Positions 1-4,766 of a stretch of DNA of 7,792 bases are shown here, in pieces (position 1 is the first letter of the stretch; each line of letters opens with the position of its first letter). Source of the DNA: CAZGSG01 sp964528095. GTDB lineage: Bacteria; Bacteroidota; Bacteroidia; Chitinophagales; Chitinophagaceae. The stretch spans positions 1 to 7,792 of the forward strand of contig CAZGSG010000272.1 in NCBI GenBank assembly GCA_964528095.1. Direction: 5' to 3'. The translations under genes and the position numbers were made by a program. The notes beneath the pieces were generated by a model, which was not told the DNA's origin, did not search any database, and saw nothing but the letters and a program-made list of their open reading frames with translations.

Positions 1-985
1 GGTCTGCGGAGATGTCAGCATTTGACGCATTTACTACACATCCTATTTCAAAAGGGGCCGCTCCATCTATTCCGACCGTAGAATGAGAGAAACTCTTCCA
101 GAACCATTCTTTTCCTATTTTTTTGTGTATTCCTATGGCATAACTCGTAAACTTCCAGGAAGAAGAGAGAAATGTACCTCTATAGAAGTCCCATGGATAG
201 ATTTTGGTTCTTGTGATCTCACCCTGGCTGTTCGGGCTTTCCGGGGAACTGATAAAGGAAGGGTGGCTTTCCGAAATTGGGGAACCGGCGTCCAGGATCG
301 CGTGACCATCTTCTTCCATTTGTTGCCGGTTGCATTCTTCTGATGGGGCATTCTCTATGCCTATTTCCCCCCCGCCCGATGCGCAGGAGTTATGACAAGT
401 TGTATAAAGAAAGAGTTCACTGATTATCTGCCCAGTATATTCATTATAGGTTGTCCAATACCAGTCGATGCAGATTTGCTGGCCAGGCTCGCAAGGGACA
501 GATTTGGTTAGCGCAGCCCCCAGATCAAACCTTTTACCCGAATAATGTGCTGTAAGTTTTGCGCGTTTGCCTTTTCCCCGAGAGTCGAATAATTCCGGAT
601 CATAATAGACGATGTTTTCAGCGTCTGGCACAAGGCTGAACAGATCGATATCCTTTTCTATTCTTTTGAACGTGAGCAATGAGAATGAGCTTGTCGTTTT
701 GAGCAGTATGTCTTTTTCAATAACATAATAATGTAACAATTTGAAACCCGGTCTGCTTTCACTGAGTAGCAGGGTACGTGTTTTGGTTGAAGAGGTCAGT
801 TCCTGTTTTTGGGTTAGTGAATATGTTTTTATCGCGGGGATGACGAGATCCTTTAGGATCTTTTCGGGGCCTGGTTTATGGGCATCAATAGAACCCTCTA
901 CTGGCGACAAACTTTTTTTGTCACAGGCACATAGGATAAACACGCCTGAAAAGCATATCGCTATTGGTAATAAGTAAGTCTTCAT
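1..985 (-). CDS. Partial exported lipoprotein of unknown function (3' end beyond window)
   Basis: The frame is open without a stop from the ATG at 985-983 to the left edge: 328 codons, C-terminus missing. Residues 1-21 form a lipoprotein signal: Lys2, a hydrophobic stretch, then the lipobox LCAC with Cys21 as the predicted lipidated residue, followed by DKKS. The mature part has no fold I recognise. Its middle is unusual: aromatic-rich DWYWTTYNEYTG (174-185), then Cys197 and Cys201, a GGG turn (204-206) and Cys218. Cys165 and Cys172 lie just before. The six mature cysteines (165, 172, 197, 201, 218, 316) suggest disulfides in the periplasm or at the surface. A second conserved-looking block, YPWDFYRGTF to SFSHSTVGIDG (263-308), follows a Ser/Pro-rich linker. 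From memory, similar uncharacterised proteins occur in Chitinophagaceae; this is unverified. A run of seven G on the coding strand (367-373) lies within the Gly codons. No function is assigned. Confidence 0.85.
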   Translation of the reverse strand, partial: MKTYLLPIAICFSGVFILCACDKKSLSPVEGSIDAHKPGPEKILKDLVIPAIKTYSLTQKQELTSSTKTRTLLLSESRPGFKLLHYYVIEKDILLKTTSSFSLLTFKRIEKDIDLFSLVPDAENIVYYDPELFDSRGKGKRAKLTAHYSGKRFDLGAALTKSVPCEPGQQICIDWYWTTYNEYTGQIISELFLYTTCHNSCASGGGEIGIENAPSEECNRQQMEEDGHAILDAGSPISESHPSFISSPESPNSQGEITRTKIYPWDFYRGTFLSSSWKFTSYAIGIHKKIGKEWFWKSFSHSTVGIDGAAPFEIGCVVNASNADISAD

Positions 986-1028
986 GTTTTGCTTTTTAGT
1001 TATGATCAAATATGTTGAACGAGCAAAC

Positions 1029-1050
1029 CATTTGGCCAAATGATATATCA
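1029..1050. repeat. Two adjoining perfect palindromes near the predicted lipoprotein-gene transcription start
   Basis: CATTTGGCCAAATG (1029-1042) is a perfect 14-bp palindrome. It shares its last two bases with a second perfect palindrome, TGATATATCA (1041-1050). The pair sits immediately downstream of the candidate -7 box for the lipoprotein gene, where a repressor could block initiation. The symmetry is read directly; an operator role is inference. A chance origin is possible, particularly for the shorter AT-rich one. Confidence 0.45.
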
Positions 1051-1080
1051 AATGTAGAGGAGAGAGCATGGCTTCGCCAA
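1049..1080 (-). promoter_or_regulatory. Candidate Bacteroidota-type promoter for the lipoprotein gene
   Basis: Reading the minus strand, TACATTTG (1056-1049) is a perfect match to the TAnnTTTG -7 box. A TTG (1080-1078) lies 21 bp further upstream, near the usual -33 position. This predicts transcription starting around 1043 and a leader of nearly 60 nt before the ATG at 985. The spacer contains a short inverted repeat, TGGCTTCGCCA (1069-1079). The -33 element is only three bases, so the call rests mostly on the -7 box. Confidence 0.4.
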
Positions 1081-1230
1081 GGAAAAACCACTGGTTTGAA
1101 TGTGTTTTCCTAAGTTTTGAAAAGCGGATGAAATTGCAGGGAACGTACTCCGTAGAGAGTAGGCTATGGTTTTTTGACGGTTTCTTTAAATGTTAGGATG
1201 TATTTATTCATTCATTGGATAGAGAGAATA

Positions 1231-3093
1231 TTACCTTCCCATATAAACCATCAGTATTTGAACATCGCTTGGATTGATGCCCGAGATCCTGCTTGCCTGT
1301 CCCAGCGTGCCCGGCCTGATACGTGAAAGTTTTTCACGAGCTTCATTGCCAAGCGCAACAATTTTTTTATAATCAAAACTGTCTGGTATTTGCAGTTCTT
1401 CGAGTTGGCTCATTCGTTGTACAAGATCTTTTTCTTTTTCTATGTACACATCATACTTAACCTGGATGGAAGCCTGTTCGATTGATTGCTGCGGAAAGCC
1501 TGCGAGCTTTTCTGAAAGAGCCGGAAGCGCTTTTATCATTTCATTCAGCTCTACATCGGGGCGAAGAAGAATTTTTTGTGCTTTTTGTTTTTCGGTAATT
1601 GGCGCTGAGTGAATTTCCTGGAAATAAGAGTTGATTTGTTCCGGCTCGATCACATGGTCTTTCAAAATCGTCTTGATGGACTGAACATTTTTTTTCTTTT
1701 CAGTCACTTTGTCCATCCGTTCCTGTGAAGCAAGACCGAGGCGGTAACTTAATTCGGTCAAACGAAGGTCCGCATTATCCTGTCTTAGCAATGTTCTGAA
1801 TTCGGCCCGGGAAGTAAACATCCGGTAAGGCTCATCCGTTCCCTTGCTGATCAGGTCATCAATCAACACTCCAATATAGGCTTCGCTTCTTTTTAATATT
1901 ACCGGGTCAAGCTCCCTGGTTTTCTGATGAGCATTTATTCCAGCCATCAGGCCCTGGCAAGCTGCTTCTTCGTAGCCGGTGGTCCCATTGATCTGACCGG
2001 CAAAGAAAAGACCATCTATTAATTTTGTTTCTAATGTGTATCGAAGCTGTGTAGGTGGAAAATAGTCATATTCAATGGCATAACCGGGACGGAACATCTT
2101 GGCGGATTCGAAACCAACTATATTACGAAGTGCTTCGTATTGTACATCTTCTGGCAGGGAGGTCGAAAAGCCGTTTACATATATTTCTACAGTGTTCCAA
2201 CCCTCTGGCTCTACAAAGATCTGGTGACGATCCCTTTCTGCGAAGCGATTGATTTTATCTTCAATACTTGGGCAGTACCTGGGTCCTACTCCATCTATAC
2301 GTCCTGCAAACATCGGGCTCCTGCTAAAGCCGGTTTTTAGTATATCGTGAACTGCCTGGTTGGTATAGGTGATCCAGCAGCTGCGCTGGATAAGAGGACG
2401 TTCTATATCGAGAAAAGAAAAGCCAACAATATCTGTATCACCAGGCTGTTCTTCCATTTTGCTATAATCAAGACTTCTTCCGTCAATCCGGGGTGGGGTT
2501 CCTGTTTTTAGCCGATCGCTTTCGAATCCGAGTGAAACAAGTTGTTCTGTAATACCCGTTGCCGCTTTTTCCGCCATGCGTCCACCGCCGAAGTTTTTCT
2601 CACCTATGTGTACGATACCATTTAGGAAAGTGCCATTCGTTAGAACAACAGCTTTAGCCTTTATTTCATGTCCAAGCCCCGTTATAACCCCGGAGACCTT
2701 ATTATTCTTTATGAGTAAACCCTTTACCATATCCTGGTAAAAATCAAGGTTTGGAGTTTGTTCCAGCATCTCTCTCCATTTGGTGGCAAACAGCATCCTG
2801 TCGTTTTGCGCACGGGGGCTCCACATGGCCGGACCTTTTGAACGGTTCAGCATGCGAAACTGGATCATTGAAAGATCTGTGACAATTCCTGAGTATCCGC
2901 CCATGGCATCTATTTCCCGCACAATCTGCCCTTTTGCGATACCTCCCATGGCGGGATTGCAACTCATTTGGGCAATGGTTTGCATGTTCATGGTGATCAG
3001 TAGCACTTTTGAACCAAGATTTGCCGCAGCGGCAGCGGCTTCACAGCCAGCATGCCCCGCACCTACTACTATTATATCGTATTCAGGAAACAT
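1231..3093 (-). CDS. mnmG: tRNA uridine-5-carboxymethylaminomethyl(34) synthesis enzyme MnmG (GidA)
   Basis: This is the FAD-dependent subunit that, with MnmE, installs the (carboxymethyl)aminomethyl group at C5 of wobble uridine 34 in tRNAs reading two-codon boxes; the complex is cytosolic. At 620 residues it is full length. The N-terminus carries the dinucleotide-binding motif VGAGHAGCEAA (10-20). MSCNPAMGGIAKG follows, with Cys45, and a second conserved cysteine lies in PRYCPSIEDK (Cys274). These match the two functional cysteines known in the family. Further signatures are RPGYAIEYDY (335-344), FAGQINGTTGYEEAA (364-378) and YRMFTSRAEFRTLLRQDNAD (423-442). The C-terminal helical part that contacts MnmE and tRNA ends in SGINPSDVQILMVYMGR. 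The ATG at 3093 places the FAD motif at the normal distance from the N-terminus. A -7-like box ends 7 nt upstream. mnmE is not in the window. No frameshift or missing key residue is seen. Confidence 0.98.
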   Translation of the reverse strand: MFPEYDIIVVGAGHAGCEAAAAAANLGSKVLLITMNMQTIAQMSCNPAMGGIAKGQIVREIDAMGGYSGIVTDLSMIQFRMLNRSKGPAMWSPRAQNDRMLFATKWREMLEQTPNLDFYQDMVKGLLIKNNKVSGVITGLGHEIKAKAVVLTNGTFLNGIVHIGEKNFGGGRMAEKAATGITEQLVSLGFESDRLKTGTPPRIDGRSLDYSKMEEQPGDTDIVGFSFLDIERPLIQRSCWITYTNQAVHDILKTGFSRSPMFAGRIDGVGPRYCPSIEDKINRFAERDRHQIFVEPEGWNTVEIYVNGFSTSLPEDVQYEALRNIVGFESAKMFRPGYAIEYDYFPPTQLRYTLETKLIDGLFFAGQINGTTGYEEAACQGLMAGINAHQKTRELDPVILKRSEAYIGVLIDDLISKGTDEPYRMFTSRAEFRTLLRQDNADLRLTELSYRLGLASQERMDKVTEKKKNVQSIKTILKDHVIEPEQINSYFQEIHSAPITEKQKAQKILLRPDVELNEMIKALPALSEKLAGFPQQSIEQASIQVKYDVYIEKEKDLVQRMSQLEELQIPDSFDYKKIVALGNEAREKLSRIRPGTLGQASRISGINPSDVQILMVYMGR

Positions 3094-3100
3094 AAGCCCG

Positions 3101-3108
3101 CAAAGTTA
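3101..3108 (-). promoter_or_regulatory. Candidate -7 box of mnmG, near-leaderless
   Basis: On the minus strand TAACTTTG is a perfect TAnnTTTG match and ends 7 nt before the mnmG ATG, so transcription would begin at or very near the start codon. No clear -33 TTG is present at the expected distance, which lowers confidence. The same box with the same 7-nt spacing precedes feoA. Confidence 0.4.
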
Positions 3109-3156
3109 ATGTAAAGAAAGGGGATGTGAATTTTGAACAGTAATGCTAAGTATTAA

Positions 3157-3172
3157 TGTTCCACGTGGCACA
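3157..3172 (+). promoter_or_regulatory. parS-like site 1 (candidate ParB-binding centromere element)
   Basis: TGTTCCACGTGGCACA matches the palindromic parS form TGTTCCACGTGGAACA at 15 of 16 positions; the single mismatch is C for A at position 13. The left half-site and the central CACGTG are intact. ParB (Spo0J) binding to such 16-mers to organise and segregate the origin region is established in many bacteria. Function here is inferred from sequence alone. Confidence 0.6.
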
Positions 3173-3192
3173 CTCTGCTTGGAGGATGACTT

Positions 3193-3285
3193 ATGGAATC
3201 AACAAGAAGCTCCTTATTCATTGATTCGGTGAGGTTATTAAGAGCCCATTCTTATAGAAGAAATAGACTTTACAGATTAAAATAA
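3193..3285 (+). CDS. Doubtful 30-residue basic small ORF between the parS-like sites
   Basis: An ATG at 3193 opens 30 codons ending in TAA at 3283-3285. A strong purine motif, GGAGG (3181-3185), lies 7 nt before the ATG, an ideal Shine-Dalgarno arrangement. The peptide begins MESTRSSLFIDSVRLL and is strongly basic: eight Arg/Lys against two acidic residues, with an RRNRLYRLK tail. Against it, Bacteroidota rarely depend on Shine-Dalgarno sequences, the length is within chance expectation, and no promoter with both elements is visible. Treat as a candidate only. Confidence 0.12.
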   Translation: MESTRSSLFIDSVRLLRAHSYRRNRLYRLK

Positions 3286-3386
3286 AAGAGGAAGTCGGTA
3301 GAATCATAACAGCCTATTGGCCATCTATTATTGTAGAAACTATCTTGTAAGACTGGTAAATTCGTTCTCTCTGGCCATTTAATTAA

Positions 3387-3402
3387 TGTTCCACGTGAAA
3401 AA
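3387..3402 (+). promoter_or_regulatory. parS-like site 2 (candidate ParB-binding centromere element)
   Basis: TGTTCCACGTGAAAAA fits the degenerate parS consensus TGTTNCACGTGNAACA at all defined positions but one, A for C at position 15. The left half-site and the CACGTG core are identical to site 1. The A-rich right half overlaps the A-run that serves as the U-tract of the candidate ybeY terminator on the minus strand, which may explain its divergence. Confidence 0.5.
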
Positions 3403-3423
3403 ATGACGATTTCGTGGAATCGC
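3398..3423 (-). terminator. Candidate intrinsic terminator of ybeY
   Basis: Minus-strand RNA starting 5 nt after the ybeY stop codon can form a 6-bp stem, GCGAUU/AAUCGU (one G-U pair), with loop CCACGA. Then come C, A and six U (3403-3398). The stem is short and AU-rich, so strength is uncertain. If active, it would separate ybeY from mnmG transcription, in keeping with a separate mnmG promoter. Confidence 0.4.
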
Positions 3424-3427
3424 TGTT

Positions 3428-3892
3428 CTATCTCTTACCATTAATAGTCTCCAGCTGTTTAAAATACCTGTCCAAGGTCTTATTTTCCATTGCTCTCATC
3501 ATCTCTTTCTCTGCTTTTGTCTTGTCTTTATAATTGCAGAGATGAAGCACTCCATGAAAAATTACCCGGTGAAGTTCATTGGTGAAACTTGTTCCTGCTT
3601 TTAATGCATTGTCTTTAACTCGTTCAACACTAATATAAATCTCACTGCTAATCGGGCTTCCAGGTGTTGAGAGCTCGAATGTGATGATATCAGTATAATA
3701 ATCATGCTTGAGATACTGCCTGTTAATCTCTAAAAGGCGTTTATCTGAGCAAAAGATATAATTGAGGCTTTCAAGGTTTCTTTTTTCCTTTTTAAATATT
3801 TCCCTGATAAAATCTTTCAGTTTAGTTCTATTTCTAAGTGCCACAGGCATTTCATAAAAGAAATGAATGTTCGATTGTAATGAAGAAGCCAT
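3428..3892 (-). CDS. ybeY: Endoribonuclease YbeY (rRNA maturation factor), Bacteroidota variant
   Basis: YbeY is a UPF0054-family metal-dependent endoribonuclease involved in 16S rRNA 3'-end maturation and ribosome quality control. I choose the ATG at 3892 (154 residues, normal length) over an in-frame TTG at 3913 that adds seven residues. A promoter-like -7 box (3905-3898) lies between the two, so a TTG start would fall upstream of the predicted transcript. Family landmarks are LNYIFCSDKRLLEINRQYL (43-61), TDIITFEL (67-74), SSEIYIS (82-88) and the helix HRVIFHGVLHLCNYKDKT (108-125). The canonical H-G-x-L-H-L-x-G-Y-D-H has its first two metal histidines here (His113, His117), but the third position is Asp123 and the Gly is Asn120. 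As I recall, GYKDK is the usual form in Bacteroidota, so the Asp is probably lineage-typical and the Asn more unusual. The gene is divergent from feoA. Confidence 0.93.
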   Translation of the reverse strand: MASSLQSNIHFFYEMPVALRNRTKLKDFIREIFKKEKRNLESLNYIFCSDKRLLEINRQYLKHDYYTDIITFELSTPGSPISSEIYISVERVKDNALKAGTSFTNELHRVIFHGVLHLCNYKDKTKAEKEMMRAMENKTLDRYFKQLETINGKR

Positions 3893-3897
3893 ATTTT

Positions 3898-3927
3898 CAA
3901 AATTCGTAAACAAAGCACAGATTACAA
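3898..3927 (-). promoter_or_regulatory. Candidate promoter of ybeY
   Basis: Reading the minus strand, TTG (3927-3925) is followed after 19 bp by GAATTTTG (3905-3898), a TAnnTTTG match with one changed base. It ends 5 nt before the ATG at 3892. The spacing fits the Bacteroidota -33/-7 arrangement and implies a very short or absent leader. It supports the ATG at 3892 as the true start. Confidence 0.4.
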
Positions 3928-3930
3928 GGT

Positions 3931-3938
3931 TAGTTTTG
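3931..3938 (+). promoter_or_regulatory. Candidate -7 box of the feoA-nadD operon
   Basis: TAGTTTTG is a perfect TAnnTTTG match and ends 7 nt before the feoA ATG at 3946, the same spacing seen at mnmG. It implies a near-leaderless transcript. No good -33 TTG is visible. The box lies back to back with the ybeY promoter candidate in a gap of 53 bp. Confidence 0.45.
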
Positions 3939-3945
3939 CATAGTC

Positions 3946-4176
3946 ATGAATAAAAAACTCTCTCAACTCAAGCCGGGACAAAAAGCGATCATCAGGAATT
4001 TTAGCAGCCAGGAGATTCACTTAAAACTAATGGAAATGGGCTGTCTGCCAGGTGAAGAAATATCGGTTGAACAGATCGCTCCGCTGGGTGACCCTGTATC
4101 CGTTTTTGTTGCGGGATACAATCTGAGCCTCCGCCTGGATGAAGCAGAACATATCCTCGTCGACATAATTAATTGA
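3946..4176 (+). CDS. feoA: FeoA-family SH3-like protein (orphan, no adjacent feoB)
   Basis: FeoA is a small cytosolic SH3-like (beta-barrel) protein that normally assists FeoB, the membrane ferrous iron transporter. The 76-residue length matches free-standing FeoA. The typical pattern is visible: an N-terminal LSQLKPGQKAIIRNF, a helix LKLMEMGCLPGEEISV (26-41) with the hallmark hydrophobic-M-G-x-x-P-G, then APLGDPVSVFVAGYNLSLR (45-63) and a terminal strand HILVDI. It starts at ATG 3946, 7 nt after a -7-like box. The stop codon is 15 bp before nadD, so the two are probably co-transcribed. Unusually, feoB does not follow. Either feoB lies elsewhere, or this is a stand-alone FeoA-domain protein with another partner. 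Family membership is secure; the role in iron uptake is inference. Confidence 0.9.
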   Translation: MNKKLSQLKPGQKAIIRNFSSQEIHLKLMEMGCLPGEEISVEQIAPLGDPVSVFVAGYNLSLRLDEAEHILVDIIN

Positions 4177-4191
4177 TTATCAATACTTTAA

Positions 4192-4764
4192 ATGAAAATA
4201 GGGCTATACTTCGGATCTTTTAACCCGGTGCATGCCGGTCATCTAATCATCGCGAATCATATTTTAAACGTAACAGCCATTGAAAAACTCTGGTTTATTG
4301 TCTCGCCCCAAAATCCCTTCAAGGCAAATGCGTCATTGCTGAATGAATACAATCGGCTCTATCTGCTGAAGCTTGCCACTGAAGATGATAACAGGGTTAA
4401 GGTTTCCGATATAGAATTTGGCTTGCCTAAACCATCTTATACGAGCATGACGCTTGCCCATTTGGAAGAAAAATATCCTGAACACGAGTTTTCAATTATT
4501 ATGGGAAGTGATAGTTTTCAAAATCTCTCTAAATGGAAAAACTATGAAATGATTGTAAAGAACTATGATATCTATATATACAGGCGGCCAGGTTTTGAAA
4601 TAGACAATACACTTAAAGCGAGAGTAACAATTGTAGATGCGCCCTTGCTGGAAATTTCAGCCACACAAATCCGGCAATTTATAAGGGAAGGAAAATCCAT
4701 CCGCTATATGACGCCCGAAAATGTTATAGAAGAGATCGAACGAGCGAACTATTATAAAAAATGA
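4192..4764 (+). CDS. nadD: Nicotinate-nucleotide adenylyltransferase NadD
   Basis: NadD transfers AMP from ATP to nicotinate mononucleotide, giving deamido-NAD, the shared step of de novo and salvage NAD synthesis in the cytosol. The 190-residue protein has the nucleotidyltransferase fold signatures in order: GSFNPVHAGH (8-17), the GxFxPxHxGH ATP-binding motif; SPQNPFK (38-44); PSYTSMTL (81-88), typical of pyridine-nucleotide binding; MGSDSF (104-109); and ISATQIR (155-161), the SxTxIR phosphate-binding motif. The C-terminus, VIEEIERANYY, is typical of NadD. The start ATG at 4192 places the first strand MKIGLYFGSF in register with the family. It lies 15 bp after feoA and was probably transcribed with it. 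Its stop codon is 2 bp from that of the convergent chrA. CoaD-like alternatives are excluded by length and by the PSYT and MGSDSF motifs. Confidence 0.97.
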   Translation: MKIGLYFGSFNPVHAGHLIIANHILNVTAIEKLWFIVSPQNPFKANASLLNEYNRLYLLKLATEDDNRVKVSDIEFGLPKPSYTSMTLAHLEEKYPEHEFSIIMGSDSFQNLSKWKNYEMIVKNYDIYIYRRPGFEIDNTLKARVTIVDAPLLEISATQIRQFIREGKSIRYMTPENVIEEIERANYYKK

Positions 4765-4766
4765 GC

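Larger units (their letters stand above)
986..1230. other. Intergenic region between the lipoprotein gene and mnmG
   Basis: This 245-bp gap lies downstream of mnmG and upstream of the lipoprotein gene, both on the minus strand. Apart from the candidate promoter and palindromes near 1029-1080, I see no gene. No hairpin followed by a U-run is visible after the mnmG stop codon (1233-1231). A 5-bp inverted repeat (TACTC/GAGTA, around 1145-1162) has no U-run and is not a convincing terminator. Confidence 0.6.
3152..3397 (+). repeat. Direct repeat of the 16-mer ATTAATGTTCCACGTG (3152-3167 and 3382-3397)
   Basis: The two copies are identical over 16 bases, in the same orientation, with starts 230 bp apart. 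The identity runs five bases upstream of the 16-bp parS-like core (ATTAA), so the resemblance is not only the palindrome. No further copy of CCACGTG was seen in the window. Confidence 0.8.
3094..3427. other. Non-coding region between ybeY and mnmG carrying two parS-like sites
   Basis: This roughly 330-bp gap is long for a region where two minus-strand housekeeping genes follow each other and neighbouring gaps are 2-106 bp. It contains the -7 box of mnmG at its left end, two parS-like sites (3157-3172 and 3387-3402), a candidate ybeY terminator at its right end and one doubtful 30-codon plus-strand ORF. I see no tRNA cloverleaf or other structured RNA. Confidence 0.7.

Noticed and set aside
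83..343. Open plus-strand frame of 86 codons, and others at 741-977
   Set aside because: They lie antisense to the lipoprotein gene, whose frame is open over the whole 985 bases with a lipobox and coherent composition; the plus-strand translations have no domain-like features.
367..373. Run of seven G on the coding strand of the lipoprotein gene as a phase-variation tract
   Set aside because: Seven bases is short for slippage control, and the run encodes plausible Gly residues in a Gly triplet; it is noted in the gene entry only.
1145..1162. TACTC/GAGTA inverted repeat downstream of mnmG as a terminator
   Set aside because: A 5-bp stem without a U-tract on either strand is within chance expectation.
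2055..3109. Several plus-strand frames opposite mnmG
   Set aside because: They are antisense to a fully conserved MnmG protein and show no recognisable motifs.
3893..3913. TTG start for ybeY that would add seven residues
   Set aside because: The candidate -7 box lies within this stretch, and the ATG at 3892 gives a normal family length without a rare start codon.
4741..4764. Run of six T on the minus strand just after the chrA stop as an intrinsic terminator
   Set aside because: No stem-forming sequence precedes it.
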